A stretch of DNA of 64,000 nt from Micromonospora peucetia (GTDB taxonomy: Bacteria; Actinomycetota; Actinomycetes; Mycobacteriales; Micromonosporaceae). A program made the position numbers and the translations under genes. Positions 38,901 through 47,627 of the stretch are shown in pieces. The DNA lies in contig NZ_FMIC01000002.1 in the NCBI RefSeq assembly GCF_900091625.1, positions 4,712,001-4,776,000 on the forward strand, given 5' to 3'. The notes beneath the pieces were generated by a model that saw only the letters and a program-made list of their open reading frames with translations, was not told the DNA's origin and searched no databases. Positions within the stretch are counted from its first letter, which is position 1; the number at the start of each line of letters is the position of its first letter.

Positions 38901-41900
38901 TCCAGCGCGTCGGCCAGCGTCTCCAGGGCCCGTTCGACCATCGCGCAGACCCGGTCGGCCGCCACCCCGGCCGCGGCGGCGACCGTCAGCACGACGTCGT
39001 CCCGCAGGTCGTCGACGTCCAGCGCGAGCGGGTAGTTGCCGCGTTCCTCCGCGGCCAGGTAGGTCAGGTCGTCCGCGTCGGGATCCGGCGCGGGGCTGTC
39101 GGACTCGGCCAGCACCTCGGCGTGCCGGTAGTTGAGCAGGGCGGTGAAGAGCGGAGCCGGCGGCGTCACCCCGCTGCACGACTGGGCCAGCGCCAGCGAC
39201 GCGTGCTCGTGCCGGATCAGCCCGGTCAGCGCCCGGTGGGTGCGCAGCACACAGTCCGTGGCGCCGGTCCCGTCGAGGGTGACCCGCAGGGGGAGCGTGT
39301 TGAGGAAGGGCCCGAGGATCCGGTCGCTGCCCGCGCCGCCGTCCATCCGACCGGAGAGCACGGTGCCGAAGACGACGTCCCGACGGCCGCTGGCCCGGGC
39401 CAGCACCTGCCCCCAGGCGACGTGGAAGAGGCTGGTCATCCCGACCTGGAGGGCCTGGGCCAGCAGCCGCAGCCGCAGCGTCAGCGCCGGACCCAGCCAC
39501 ACCCGGGCGTCCCGCATGGTGTGCCCGTCGCCGTGGATGTCCCGCAGGCCGAAGGGCACGGTCGGGCTGTCGACGTCGGAGAGCATCCGGCGGAAGAAAC
39601 TCTCCTGCTCGGCCCGGTCCGCGCCGCGCCGGATCCGCGCCACGAAGTCGCGGAAGGGCAACGGCGCCGGCAGCCGGTCGCCCTGACCGGCCAGGTACGC
39701 GCGGACCTCGGCCCGCAGCTGCTTGAGCGAGGTGTTGTCGTCGACGATGTGGTGGATCAGCTCCACGGTCAGCCACCCGCCGTCGCGCGGGTCCCGCGCG
39801 ACCAGCAGTCGCAGCAGGGGAGCCTGGTCCAGCGGCAGGCGGGCGTACCGCCGGTCGACGTGTGCGCGCAGCTGCCGGACCGGGTCGTCGCCGGTCGGGT
39901 CGAGCGTGACCTCCTCCACCGGCAGGGGCGCCTGGCGCCACACCACCTGCACCGGCTCGTTGATCCCGTGCCACACCACCCCGGTGCGCAGCACGTCGTG
40001 CCGGGCGATCACCGCCTCCAGCGCGGCGCGGTAGCGGTCCCAACGGTTCCGGTCGGCGAAGCGGAGGACGGTGGTGACCAGGTAGGGGTCACGGTCGCGG
40101 GCCATCAGGTGGTGGAAGAGCATTCCCTCCTGCACCGGGGCCAGGGGGTAGATGTCCTGCACGTTCGGCGCCCCGCCGGCCACCGTGGCGACGACCGCGT
40201 CGATCTCCGGCTGGCCCAGCGCCACCAGCGGCAGCAGGTCCGGGGTGATCCGGTCGCAGCCGGCCGGGATCGACGACGAGGCGACCTCGGCCCGGTCCGC
40301 GCCGGCACCCACCGCGTCGGCCAGGTCGGCCAGGACCGGTGATCCGAAGAGTGCGCGTACGTCGGCGGTCAGGCCGTGACGGCGCATCCGCTCCAACACC
40401 CGCAGGGCCAGCAGCGAGTGACCACCCAGCGCGAAGAAGTTGTCGTGTCGGCCGACCCGATCGACGCCGAGCACCTCGGCCCAGATGGCGGCGAGGGCGG
40501 TCTCCGTCGGACCGACCGGCTCGGCGTACTGCCGGGTGGCGAAGGCCGTCCCGTCGGGTGCGGGCAGCGCCGCCCGGTCGAGCTTGCCGTTGGGCGTGAG
40601 CGGCCACTCGGCGACCCGCACGTACGCGGCCGGGACCATGTGCTCCGGCAGGACAGCGGCCAGCCGGGTCCGCAGCGACTCGGCGGTCAGCCGGCGCACC
40701 GAGGCGGTGTAGTGGCCGACCAGGCGTGGCTCACCCGTGGCGTCCGTCGTGACCGACACCACCGCGTCGCGTACGCCGGGACAGGCCGCCAGTCGGGCCT
40801 CGATCTCGCCCAGTTCGACGCGGTAGCCACGGATCTGCACCTGGGAGTCGTTGCGGCCCAGGTAGTCGAGGCCGCCGTCGGCGCGGTGGCGGACGAGGTC
40901 ACCGGTGGCGTAGAGCCGGTCCCCGGCGACGAACGGGCTGGGCAGGAAGCGTTGCGCGGTCAGCGCGGGACGGTTGAGGTAGCCGCGTGCGACCCCGGCG
41001 CCGCCGACGTACAGCTCACCGACGACCCCGGGCGGCACCGGTTCTCCCCACCCGTCGAGCACGTAGAGGCGCAGGTCGGCGATGGGCCGCCCGATCGGGC
41101 TCACACCCGGCCGTTCGGCGTCGGCCAGGGTCAACGGCCGGTGGGTCACGTGCACGGTGGTCTCGGTGATGCCGTACATGTTGACCAGCTCGGTGCGCCC
41201 GTTGCGGGTGTCCGCGTACCACGGCCGCAGCATCGTCGGGTCCAGCGCCTCGCCCCCGAAGACCACCGTACGCAGCCGGTGCGGACGCTCGCTGTCGGCC
41301 TGCGCGGCGATCAGGCCGCGGAACGCGCTGGGCGTCTGGTTGAGGACGGTCACGCCCTCGGCGCAGAGCAGCCGGTGGAAGTCGGCGGGGGAGCGGCCGG
41401 TCAGCCGGGGAACGATCACCAGCCGGCCGCCGTGCAGCAGCGCCCCCCAGATCTCCCAGACGGAGAAGTCGAACGCGAAGGAGTGGAAGAGGCTCCACAC
41501 GTCGGTCGGACCGAAACCGAACAGGTCCGCCGTGGCGGAGAAGAGCCGGACCACGTTGGCGTGCGTGACCATGACGCCCTTGGGTCGGCCGGTGGAGCCG
41601 GAGGTGTGGATGACGTAGGCGAGGTGGTCGGGGTGGGTGCCGGGGTCGGGGCTGGTGGTGGGGTGGTTCGCCCAATGTGGTTTGTCGAGGTTGACGACAG
41701 GTGCGGTGGTCAGGCCGTCGAGGGTGGTGCGGGTGACGTCGTGGGTCAGCACGGCGACCGGTGCCCCGTCGCGGAGCAGTTCGGCGAGGCGCTCGGCGGG
41801 GTGGGTGGGGTCGAGCGGCAGGTACGCGCCGCCAGCCTTGAGGACGGCCACGAGCGCGACGATCAGTTCGGGTGAGCGTTCCAGGCAGACCGCGACGAGG

Positions 41901-43522
41901 GTGTCGGGGCGTACGCCGTGGTCGCGCAGGTGGTGGGCGAGTTGGTTGGCGCGCGCGTCGAGGTCGCGGTACGTGAGCGAGGTGCCTTCGAACGTCACCG
42001 CCACCGCGTCCGGCGTCGCCGCGGCCCGCTCCGCGAACAGCGCGGGGATCGTCCGCTCGACCGGGTGCGCGGTCGCCTCGTTCCAGGCCGCGAGGAGTTC
42101 GCGCCGCTCCACCGGATCGAGCAGGGTGAGTTGGTCGATCGGCTTGTCGGGGTGCTCGACCAGTTGGGTGAGGACGTGGTGCAGGTACCGGATGTGCCGC
42201 TGCGCGGTGCTGGTGTCGAACAGGGCGGTGGCGTATTCGAGGCTGCCGGTGATCCGCCCGTCGTGCTCGGCCAGGGAGAGGGTGAGGTCGAACTTCGCGC
42301 TGGTCCACGGGGTGCGCAGGGCGGTCACCTCGACACCGGGCAGGTCCAGGTCCACGTCCTCGTTGTTCTGCCAGGCGAACATGACTTGGAAGAGGGGGGT
42401 GTGGGCGAGGTTGCGGGTGGGGTTGGTTTGTTCGACGACGTGTTCGAAGGGGAGGTCTTGGTGGTCGAGGGTGGTGAGGGTGTGGTTGCGGATGCGGTGG
42501 AGGAGTTGGGTGGTGGTGGGGTTGTCGGTGAGGTTGATGCGTAGGGCGAGGGTGTTGACGAAGAAGCCGATGAGGTTTTCGAGTTCGGCGCGGCGTCGGT
42601 TGGCGGTGGGGGTGCCGATGATGAGGTCGTGGTGTCCGGAGAGGCGGGACAGGACGATGGCCCAGGCGGTGAGGAGGGTCATGTAGAGGGTGCTGCCGTG
42701 TTGGGTGGTGAGGGTTTTGAGGGCGGTGGTGAGGTGGGTGTCGAGGGTGATGGGTAGGTGGTTGCCGTGGTGGTTTTGTTCGGTGGGGCGGGGTCGGTCG
42801 GTGGGTAGTTCGAGGAGGGTGGGTGCGTTGGCCAGGACCTCCCGCCAGTGGGTTTCCTGGCGGGTGAGGGTGCCGTCGGTGAGCCAGTGTCGTTGCCAGG
42901 CGGCGTAGTCGGCGTACTGGACGGGTAGTGGTGGCAGTGGGTCGGGTTGGCCGTGGTGGAACGCCGTGTAGAGCGCCCCCAACTCGCGGGTCAGGATCCC
43001 CAGCGACCAACCGTCGGAGACGATGTGGTGCATCGTCAGCAGGAGCACGTGCCGGTCCGCGGCCGTCCAGACCAGGCGCCCCCGGACCAGGGGACCGGCC
43101 GCCAGGTCGAACGGGGCGGTGCTCTCCTCGTCCTGGAGCCGGGCCAGGGCGGCGGCCGGGTCGGTGTGCCCGGTCAGGTCCTCGAACCGGAGTGCGAACC
43201 CGCCCCCGGGCGGGTCGATGCGTTGGCCCGCGTCGGCGTCGTCGGGGACGATGCGGGTCCGCAGCACCTCGTGCCGGTCGACCAGGGCGTCCAGGGCCGC
43301 CCGTAGCGCATCCCGGTCGAGCCGGCCGTCGAGCTGGAGGGCGAGCGGCATGTGGTAGGCGTGGCCTAGACCGCCGAGCCGTTCCAGGAACCACAACCTC
43401 CGCTGCGCGAAGGAGAGCGGCAGCAGGCCGGTGCGGTCCGGCAGGCGCTCGACCTCGGCGGATGTCCGTGCCGGTGGTACTCGATCGCGGGCCGAAACAC
43501 GGATCGGGTGATCTTCCGGCAA
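29936..43522 (-). CDS. Large NRPS: C-A-PCP-C(dual)-A-PCP-C-A-PCP-Cy-A-PCP-Ox
   Basis: 4528 residues, four modules. C1 (HHIVSDGWS near 167), A1 (about 487-980, code DFWNVGMVHK, Thr-like), PCP1 (near 1032); C2 of dual epimerisation/condensation type ([15 protein letters not shown] near 1120, HHIVDD near 1257), A2 (about 1573-2074, code about DVADVGAVDK, Arg-like), PCP2 (near 2127); C3 (HHVVSDGWS near 2317), A3 (about 2644-3127, code DVQFVAQVVK, Pro-like), PCP3 (near 3180); heterocyclisation domain with DALILDAAS near 3374, A4 (about 3694-4172, code DLFNMSLIWK, Cys-like), PCP4 (LGATSIDIV near 4227) and a nitroreductase-like FMN oxidase (about 4317-4528). Cy plus Ox should make a thiazole. The start is TTG 43522 with GAGGGGGA upstream. 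The tail ends TDTITVEL, a possible partner for the next enzyme's docking domain. Confidence 0.9.
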   Translation of the reverse strand: MPEDHPIRVSARDRVPPARTSAEVERLPDRTGLLPLSFAQRRLWFLERLGGLGHAYHMPLALQLDGRLDRDALRAALDALVDRHEVLRTRIVPDDADAGQRIDPPGGGFALRFEDLTGHTDPAAALARLQDEESTAPFDLAAGPLVRGRLVWTAADRHVLLLTMHHIVSDGWSLGILTRELGALYTAFHHGQPDPLPPLPVQYADYAAWQRHWLTDGTLTRQETHWREVLANAPTLLELPTDRPRPTEQNHHGNHLPITLDTHLTTALKTLTTQHGSTLYMTLLTAWAIVLSRLSGHHDLIIGTPTANRRRAELENLIGFFVNTLALRINLTDNPTTTQLLHRIRNHTLTTLDHQDLPFEHVVEQTNPTRNLAHTPLFQVMFAWQNNEDVDLDLPGVEVTALRTPWTSAKFDLTLSLAEHDGRITGSLEYATALFDTSTAQRHIRYLHHVLTQLVEHPDKPIDQLTLLDPVERRELLAAWNEATAHPVERTIPALFAERAAATPDAVAVTFEGTSLTYRDLDARANQLAHHLRDHGVRPDTLVAVCLERSPELIVALVAVLKAGGAYLPLDPTHPAERLAELLRDGAPVAVLTHDVTRTTLDGLTTAPVVNLDKPHWANHPTTSPDPGTHPDHLAYVIHTSGSTGRPKGVMVTHANVVRLFSATADLFGFGPTDVWSLFHSFAFDFSVWEIWGALLHGGRLVIVPRLTGRSPADFHRLLCAEGVTVLNQTPSAFRGLIAAQADSERPHRLRTVVFGGEALDPTMLRPWYADTRNGRTELVNMYGITETTVHVTHRPLTLADAERPGVSPIGRPIADLRLYVLDGWGEPVPPGVVGELYVGGAGVARGYLNRPALTAQRFLPSPFVAGDRLYATGDLVRHRADGGLDYLGRNDSQVQIRGYRVELGEIEARLAACPGVRDAVVSVTTDATGEPRLVGHYTASVRRLTAESLRTRLAAVLPEHMVPAAYVRVAEWPLTPNGKLDRAALPAPDGTAFATRQYAEPVGPTETALAAIWAEVLGVDRVGRHDNFFALGGHSLLALRVLERMRRHGLTADVRALFGSPVLADLADAVGAGADRAEVASSSIPAGCDRITPDLLPLVALGQPEIDAVVATVAGGAPNVQDIYPLAPVQEGMLFHHLMARDRDPYLVTTVLRFADRNRWDRYRAALEAVIARHDVLRTGVVWHGINEPVQVVWRQAPLPVEEVTLDPTGDDPVRQLRAHVDRRYARLPLDQAPLLRLLVARDPRDGGWLTVELIHHIVDDNTSLKQLRAEVRAYLAGQGDRLPAPLPFRDFVARIRRGADRAEQESFFRRMLSDVDSPTVPFGLRDIHGDGHTMRDARVWLGPALTLRLRLLAQALQVGMTSLFHVAWGQVLARASGRRDVVFGTVLSGRMDGGAGSDRILGPFLNTLPLRVTLDGTGATDCVLRTHRALTGLIRHEHASLALAQSCSGVTPPAPLFTALLNYRHAEVLAESDSPAPDPDADDLTYLAAEERGNYPLALDVDDLRDDVVLTVAAAAGVAADRVCAMVERALETLADALELTPDAPVGGLDVLPSAERRRLVEDGNDATVAYPPGRCVHHLVEDRAARDPDAVALVLGDERLSYGELNARANRLAHHLRRRGVGPDRLVAICVERSLDTVVGLLAVLKAGGAYLPLDPAYPVDRLAAMLRDSTPVAALTHGPSRERLHAALAGLDTPVVDLDLDAAGWAELPVTDPVVDGLGPHHLAYVIYTSGTSGTANGVLVEHRQLVAVAAAWERLFDLRPGLVHLQMASFSFDVFTADVVRALGFGGRLVLCPRPLLLDSAGLYDLLRRYDVDFADFVPAVLNPLMDHLESTGGSLAGLETVVCGSDAWTVTNAVQLRALCGPRVRIVNAYGVTEAAVDSTCHLLPAHDLAGLTCLPIGRPLPNVRVYLLDGEGEPVPDGVVGEIHIGGAGVARGYLNRPELTAQRFRASPFVPGERLYRTGDLGRRLLDGEIEFLGRDDFQVKIRGFRVELGEVEARLAAVEGVREAVVVARPDTAGHQRLVAYVLAGAGQEPDAGRLRDRLAGELPEYMVPAAYVRLAAWPLTPNGKLDRVALPAPDGEAFGQRGHVEPVGLLETMVAGIWAEVLGIDRVGRHDDFFALGGHSLLAMRLVSRVRQLLGREVSPAALFAAPVLAAFVARLTPDGRDVLPPIRPVDRAGPLELSFAQRRLWFLERLGGLGHAYHMPLALELAGWLDQHALRAALDALVDRHEVLRTRLVPAGSDVHQHVDLPGAGFTLHTHDFTGAPDAATRLSRLQDEESTALFDLTTGPLIRGRLVSLAPDRHVLLVTMHHVVSDGWSIGILTRELGALYTAFHHGQPDPLPPLPVQYADYAAWQRHWLTDGTLTRQETHWREVLANAPTLLELPTDRPRPTEQNHHGNHLPITLDTHLTTALKTLTTQHGSTLYMTLLTAWAIVLSRLSGHHDLIIGTPTANRRRAELENLIGFFVNTLALRINLTDNPTTTQLLHRIRNHTLTTLDHQDLPFEHVVEQTNPTRNLAHTPLFQVMFAWQNTEDGELALPGVRVTALPPPHTTAKFDLTLALTEHDGRITGSLEYATALFDTSTAQRHIRYLHHVLTQLVEHPDQPIDQLTLLDEREREQALRQAGPSPVERGVAARFAQRVAATPDAVAVTFEGTSLTYRDLDARANQLAHHLRDHGVRPDTLVAVCLERSPELIVALVAIARAGGGYLPLDPAHPAERLADLLADGAPVAVLTHDVTRTTLDGLTTAPVVNLDKPQWANHPTTSPDPGTHPDHLAYVIHTSGSTGRPKGVAQTWRCLDNLIDWQLRYAAPGSPTPRRVLQFASIGFDVSVQEIWSTLCQGGTLVLIGAERGRDLGQLRHVLAEQGVRRAFLPAAVLHQMAGLTGAVPPLAPGCEIVTAGEALRVNDDVRALVVGLGGRYLYNQYGPTETHVVSQFALATASAADWPALPPIGRPIANARLYVLDERCEPVPAGVLGELYIGGAGLARGYLNRPAATAQRFLPDPFAGPGERMYRSGDLARRRADGTIEFVGRADDQVKVRGFRVEPGEVENALRHVPGVREAAVLLREDTPGDPHLVGYLVGDVTAEAARERLRRRLPEHLVPTRWVVLDRLPLTANGKLDRRALRAPQQADVSTAYVAPRDDREARMAAIWAEVLRRDRVGAHDDFFALGGHSLLATRLVHAINERMSARLSLRTLFQKPVLADLAAELAGPGSPAVDTLPPLVGDPAGRHEPFPLTDIQEAYWVGRGSTIELGGVGAHGYSELRIRDFDEERFTHALHRLIERHDMLRAVFHDGAQRVLPSVPRYAMARQDLRGLDAQTVGRRLGETRERMSHQLLDASRWPLFEFAVTLLDGEARLHVSIDALILDAASGQILEHELALLYADPDDDLPPLAVTFRDYVLAERALRRTPRHERALDYWRKRVGTLAPAPGLPLERQPESVERPRFTRYDEVVPAERWSRLKAAAGRHGVTPSVLLVTAFAQVLARWSRQPRFTLSLPLFNRLPLHPGINAVLGDFTSLVLLEVDVAAGVDFVTRARAVQEQLWQDIDHSAVSGVRVNRELARARGTRHAALPVVFNSTLTEAAPDVGDSGLAAALGGEVVHGITQTPQVWIDHTVLEAGGRLHVNWDSIDELFPAGLVAEMFAAYRTLLGRLEEPDAWHTTVDGPVAPPVPAAPPAGRGLLHELVDRQALATPTAPAVLAGDRRLDYATVCVEARRLAGHIQERGVRPGQLVAVLLDRGWKQVVATLAVLHAGGAYLPLDPDWPAERVTRVLERAGAGLVLVDSDRVAVPEGVERLVVDATTVGAGGPAPRPVDLTETDVAYVIYTSGSTGTPKGVTIDHRGAVNTLLDVTGRFGVGPADRVLAVSALSFDLSVFDIFGTLAVGAAVVTLDPELARDPAHWWDLARTHRVSVWNSVPALAGLLLDHADAGRPLPPSLRLAMLSGDWIPLTLPGRLRKALPEIRVESLGGATEASIWSIHHPVDEVDPAWRSIPYGRALAHQGVHVLDEALRPRPTWATGDLHISGVGLALGYWRDEAATAASFVVHPVTGERLYRTGDLGRLRPDGTIEFLGREDGQVKVHGYRIELGEIEAALEGHPEVRAAALRLLGQAQGEKRLAAYVVPEGPAPEPADLVAYLEHRLPAYMVPTSFTVLEALPLSANGKVDRGQLPEPTPTADTAAEALVLTDPAENRLVEIVAEILDLPVVAPDANLLLLGATSIDIVRIANALSGSLGFRPKLARLMGQPTLADLLRMFREHTAERAVVATAQRAATVVEDPAARAAFTAAGRGRRAFPPDTPAVTLVAPAGPAYDRCYTGHRSVRRFDAGPMPAEALGRLLATLSQREVDGRAGYQYGSAGGTYAVQTYVLVKAGRVSGVPGGAYHHDPAAHRLLALGRDRELSPDAFDYFVNRPVFESAAFALFLVAQRAAIEPLYQEQSQTFSAIEAGAMAQLLTMAAPGLGLGLCGIGSLDTTGLAALFDLEPSHRLVYALVGGSRPGADAPEPDDATTDTITVEL
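35127..36540. repeat. Intragenic direct repeat, copy 1 (A3 start to C3)
   Basis: About 1.4 kb of the large NRPS gene that recurs at 41574-42996. From 35908 to 36481 the two copies are identical by eye (574 bp), then nearly identical to about 36540. The start region (35127-35330) has only a few mismatches, with a more diverged stretch between. The + strand here is strikingly G/T-rich, the coding strand A/C-rich (Thr, His, Leu codons). This points to recent duplication or gene conversion between condensation domains C3 and C1. Confidence 0.85.
41574..42996. repeat. Intragenic direct repeat, copy 2 (A1 start to C1)
   Basis: Partner of 35127-36540. The offset is 6447 bp in the adenylation part and 6456 bp in the condensation part, so one 9-bp (3-codon) difference separates them. 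The identical block is 42364-42937. It encodes the second half of domain C1, so C1 and C3 share about 190 identical residues. Confidence 0.85.
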
Positions 43523-43637
43523 GGCGTTCCCCCTCAGCTCCCGCGGCCCGTCGCGCTACCGGACATCGGCCGAAGTGGATCCACAGTAGATGACTCGGCA
43601 GGCCGAAACCAGGGCCCGACGTACGGGTCCGTGGGCC

Positions 43638-44309
43638 TCAGTCCGACACGCGACTCAGACTTTCGGCCAGCGCGTCGGCGAGCCGCCCGTACGCGGCCCG
43701 GAGCGCGTGCGGCGCACCGGCGGTGCCGGCCCGGTTCGCCTCCGCCAGGGCGTACGCGCGTACCAGGGCGGCCGGATACGTCCCGGCGTACGCCGGCTCG
43801 TCGGCCAGCGCCAGGGCGTTCGCCAGCGCGTCGGCGTTCGCGATGGCGTTGGCGTCGGCGAACGCCTCCGCGTTGGCCCCGGTGCTGAGGTCGGCATAGT
43901 GCTCGGCGAACCCGACCACCTCGTCGGGGCCGTAGTCGTTGGCCGTCGCGTAGGCGTGGGCGTCGGCGTACGCGACCGCCCGGGCCTCGGCGTACGGGTA
44001 GCCGGCCAGGTACAGCTCGTACAGGGCGGGCCGGAGCGCGTCGCGCCACCCGTGCGCCCCGACCCGGTCACCGGCCAGCGCCCGGCGGAGCAGGTCACCC
44101 ACCGGCCGGTCGGCGGCACCGTCAGGCGTCGTGGCGAGCAGGTACACGTGCCACTCGTACGCCACCCGGAACGGCACCCGGCCGGCCAGCCGGTCGAGCT
44201 CGCCGTTCACCCGCCGTCGCCAGGCCGTCGACGTGGCCGGGTCGTGGCCCTCGGCGAGCGCGGCGAGCACCGCCGCCAGCCAGGCCGGCGGCTCCGGCGG
44301 CCGGCTCAT
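43638..44309 (-). CDS. Hypothetical Ala/Asn/Asp-rich protein inside the NRPS operon
   Basis: 223 residues, unrecognised. The first about 95 residues look globular (LDRLAGRVPFRVAYEWHVYL). The rest is dominated by alanine alternating with Tyr/Asp/Asn (AYADAHAYATANDY, then a run of ADANAIANADALANALALAD type), predicted to form long amphipathic helices. No signal peptide or transmembrane segment. The ATG at 44309 overlaps the stop of the C-A-PCP gene by 4 bp, so it is made together with the NRPS. A structural, scaffold or substrate-binding role is possible; no function can be assigned. A 115-bp gap separates it from the large NRPS. Confidence 0.7.
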   Translation of the reverse strand: MSRPPEPPAWLAAVLAALAEGHDPATSTAWRRRVNGELDRLAGRVPFRVAYEWHVYLLATTPDGAADRPVGDLLRRALAGDRVGAHGWRDALRPALYELYLAGYPYAEARAVAYADAHAYATANDYGPDEVVGFAEHYADLSTGANAEAFADANAIANADALANALALADEPAYAGTYPAALVRAYALAEANRAGTAGAPHALRAAYGRLADALAESLSRVSD

Positions 44310-47300
44310 CCGTCCCACCTCGACGGTCCCGAGCGGTCCATGCCGGCCAGGAGGTCGTCGACGTCGTCGTCGGTCAACGCGTCGAGATATCCCGCATCGT
44401 CGGCCGCGGCGCCGCTCACCGCCGGTCCGGCTCCCGCCGACGCGGCGCCGGCGGGTTCCGTGTCGCCCCCCGCGTGTGCTCCGACCCCGGCGGCGGTGAT
44501 CGCCGCCGCCAGCCCGGCCATCGTCGGGTCGTCGAAGAGCGTTCGGACCGGAAGATCGACCCCGTACGTCGTCCAGACCCGGGCCATCAGCTGGGTGGCC
44601 TTCACGGAGTGCCCGCCCAGGACGAAGAAGTTGTCGGCGACCCCGACCGGGCCGGGCAGGCCCAGCAGGTCGGCCACCAACCCCACCAGCTCCCGCTCCA
44701 ACGGGGTACGCGGGGCGACCGGTGCCTCGCCCGGGCCGGAACCCCTCCCGGGAGCTGGCAGGGCCCGCAGGTCCAGCTTGCCGCGGGAGGTCCGGGGCAC
44801 CTCGGCCAGCGCCACGAAGACCGCCGGCACCATGTGCCCGGGCAGGAACCCGCGCGCGTACTCGGCCAGCCCCGCCGGCGGGTCGGCCGAGGCCGGATCG
44901 GTGACCACGTACCCGACCAGCCGTACGCCGTCGTGCTCCACGTCGGAGGCGGTCGTCACGACCGCGTCGCGCACCTGCGGGTGGCCGCGCAGCACCGCCT
45001 CGACCTCCGCCGTCTCGACCCGGAACCCCCGCACCTTCACCTGCCGGTCGGCCCGCCCCAGCGGCTCGATGCGGCCGGTCGGCAGCCACCGGCCCAGGTC
45101 CCCGCTGCGGTACAACCGGCCGCCGGGGGTGAACGGGTCGGGTACGAACCGGTCGGCGGTCCAGCCGGGCGCGCCGTCGTAGCCCCGGCCGACCCCCGCG
45201 CCGCCGATACAGATCTCGCCGACCACGCCCGGCGGCACCGGCCGCAGCCACCGGTCCAGCACGTAGACCCGGCTGCCGACGACGGCCGGACCGAGGTCCG
45301 GTGGCGCGGATCCCGGCTCGACCTCGGCCCCCGTCGAATAGACGGTCGTCTCGGTCGGGCCGTACAGGTTCCACAGGCGCGCGCCCGGCTCGGACAGGGC
45401 GTCGGCGAGAGCCCGGGGCAGCGCCTCCCCGCCGCTGAGGCGCAGCCGAACCCCTGCCGGCACCCCACCGGCGGCGACCAGCATCCGCCAGGTCGTCGGC
45501 GTCGCCTGGAGCACCGTGGCCCCGGCCGTGCCGAGCAGCCGTCGCAGCCGGTTGCCGTCGATCACGTCGTCCTCGCCGGCCACCACGACCGGTGCCCCGC
45601 ACAGCAGCGGCAGGAGCAGGTCGAGCAGGGCGATGTCGAACGCGAACGGACTCACCGAGAGGACCCGGTCGGTCGGCCCCAACGGAACCAGCTCGCGGAA
45701 CGCGTGCAGCAGGTGTGCCACCGCTCCCTGGGTGACGGTGACCGCCTTCGGCCGGCCGGTGGACCCCGAGGTGAACAGCACGTACGCCGCCGCCGTCGCC
45801 GGCACCGGACACGGGGGCGGCACCGACTCCGCCCCCGCGCCGGGCGGCTCCGCCGCGGCCAGGTCGAGCAGGGTCACCGACGCCGCCAGCTCGGCCAGCA
45901 ACGGCGCGGGAACGGCGGTGCGGTCGGTGACGACCACCCGCACCCCGGCGTCGGCGAGCATTCCGCGCAGCCGCCCCGGCGGATGGGTCGGATCGAGCGG
46001 CAGGTACGCAGCCCCGAGCCACCAGACGCCGAGCAGCGCCGGGAGCGGTCGCGCCCCCCGGGGCAGGACGATGCCCACGGTCTGCTGGGCCCGTACGCCG
46101 AGCCCGCGCAGCCCGGTGGCGATCCGGCCGGCGAGGTCGTGCAGCGCGGCGCCGGTCAGGGTGACGTCGTCGCCCTGGATCACCACCCGGTCGCCGGCGT
46201 CGATGCCGGTCACCAGCGCCGCAGCGGTGCTCCCCGGCGGCGGGACCGACCCGGAGCGGGCCGCCGGCCACACCCGGGTGACGAGGTCCGTCGTCGCCAG
46301 GGAGAGCAGGTGCACGTCGCAGACGCGGGTCTGCGGCCGGGTCGCCAGCGCGGTCAGGATCGCGGCCAGGGCGTCGGCGAACCGGCCCGCGCCGTCCGGG
46401 GTGAAGAGATCGGTGAGGTACCGCAGTCGGACGGTCAGCTCGTCCGGGCCGGCGACGGCGGCCAACTCCAGCTCGAACTTGCCGGTGCCGGTGGGCACCA
46501 GCTCCGGGCGCCAGCGCAGCGCCCCCCGCTCCAGCGGCGGCGACGCCTCCTCGACCGTGCACATCACCTGCACCAGTGGCGCCCGGGACGGGTGCCGCGG
46601 CGGCCGGCACAGCTCGACCACCCGCGTGAACGGCAGGTCCTGGTGGGCCTGGGCGCGTGCGGTGGCGGCGTGCACCCGGTCGAGGAGTTCGGCGAGCGTC
46701 GGGTCACCGTGCAGCGCCGCCCGGATCGCGACGGTGTTGGCGAAGAGGCCGAGCATCGGCTCGGTCTCGATCCGGGTGCGCCCGGCCACGGGCACGCCGA
46801 CGAGCACCTCGTCCGCGCCGCTCAGCCGGGACAGCAGGGCAGCGTACGCGGTCAGCAGCACGGCGAAGAGGGTGCTGCCCCGGGCTCCGGCCAGGCGGCG
46901 CAGCGCCCCCGCCAGCTCCCCGTCGACGGGCACCTCCACCTCGGCGGCGGCCGGCGACAGCCGGTCGGGGTACGGGTGGTCGACCGGGAGCGGCAGCTCC
47001 GGCGGGGCGCCGGCCAGCTCGGCCGGCCAGAACCGTTCCGCCTCGGCGTGGCCGCCCGCGTCGGCGTGCTCCCGCTCCCAGAGGGCGAAGTCCGCGTACT
47101 GCAGGGGTGGCTCGACCGAGACGGCCGGCCGGCCGGCGCACAGCGCCTCGTAGTCGGCGGAGATCTCGTCGAGGAGCAGCCGGAACGACCAGCCGTCGAC
47201 GATCGCGTGGTGCGCCACCAGCGCCAGGACGTGCCGTTGCGGGGCGAGACGCAGCAGCCGGACCCTGGTCAGCGGGCCACGGTCGAGCGGCAACGGGGTG

Positions 47301-47626
47301 CGGGCGTGCTCCCGCAGCGCGGCGTGGGCCGCCGCCGCCCGGTCCGCCTCGGGCAACTGGTCCAGGGCCACGATCTCCAGTCCGGTGGTGCGGGCGCTGT
47401 CGTCGATCACCTGGATCGGCCGCCCGCCGTTGGCCCGGAAGGTGGTGCGCAGGATCTCGTGCCGCTCGACGGCCGCCGCCCAGGCCCCGTCGAGCGCGGC
47501 CGGGTCCAGCGGCCCGTCCAGCCACACCGCGAACCCGACGTGGTAGGTCGGCTGGCCCGGGTCCAGCTGGTCGAGCAGCCACATCCGCCGTTGCGCGGCC
47601 GAGGCCGGGAACTCGAAGACGGCCAT
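44306..47626 (-). CDS. NRPS single module: C-A-PCP
   Basis: 1106 residues. C (HHAIVDGWS near residue 137), A ([11 protein letters not shown] near 617; the final GxPKG-type loop has Ala for Gly) and PCP (VLGGHSVKATQ near 1005). The A-domain code read by eye is DILQLGLVYK, close to known glycine codes. The C-terminal tail is acidic (DALTDDDVDDLLAGMDRS) and could act as a docking segment. The ATG lies one base after the stop of the NRPS-LanB gene, so the two are translationally coupled and likely consecutive in the assembly line. There is no TE, so the chain must be passed on. Confidence 0.9.
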   Translation of the reverse strand: MAVFEFPASAAQRRMWLLDQLDPGQPTYHVGFAVWLDGPLDPAALDGAWAAAVERHEILRTTFRANGGRPIQVIDDSARTTGLEIVALDQLPEADRAAAAHAALREHARTPLPLDRGPLTRVRLLRLAPQRHVLALVAHHAIVDGWSFRLLLDEISADYEALCAGRPAVSVEPPLQYADFALWEREHADAGGHAEAERFWPAELAGAPPELPLPVDHPYPDRLSPAAAEVEVPVDGELAGALRRLAGARGSTLFAVLLTAYAALLSRLSGADEVLVGVPVAGRTRIETEPMLGLFANTVAIRAALHGDPTLAELLDRVHAATARAQAHQDLPFTRVVELCRPPRHPSRAPLVQVMCTVEEASPPLERGALRWRPELVPTGTGKFELELAAVAGPDELTVRLRYLTDLFTPDGAGRFADALAAILTALATRPQTRVCDVHLLSLATTDLVTRVWPAARSGSVPPPGSTAAALVTGIDAGDRVVIQGDDVTLTGAALHDLAGRIATGLRGLGVRAQQTVGIVLPRGARPLPALLGVWWLGAAYLPLDPTHPPGRLRGMLADAGVRVVVTDRTAVPAPLLAELAASVTLLDLAAAEPPGAGAESVPPPCPVPATAAAYVLFTSGSTGRPKAVTVTQGAVAHLLHAFRELVPLGPTDRVLSVSPFAFDIALLDLLLPLLCGAPVVVAGEDDVIDGNRLRRLLGTAGATVLQATPTTWRMLVAAGGVPAGVRLRLSGGEALPRALADALSEPGARLWNLYGPTETTVYSTGAEVEPGSAPPDLGPAVVGSRVYVLDRWLRPVPPGVVGEICIGGAGVGRGYDGAPGWTADRFVPDPFTPGGRLYRSGDLGRWLPTGRIEPLGRADRQVKVRGFRVETAEVEAVLRGHPQVRDAVVTTASDVEHDGVRLVGYVVTDPASADPPAGLAEYARGFLPGHMVPAVFVALAEVPRTSRGKLDLRALPAPGRGSGPGEAPVAPRTPLERELVGLVADLLGLPGPVGVADNFFVLGGHSVKATQLMARVWTTYGVDLPVRTLFDDPTMAGLAAAITAAGVGAHAGGDTEPAGAASAGAGPAVSGAAADDAGYLDALTDDDVDDLLAGMDRSGPSRWDG

Positions 47627-47627
47627 C

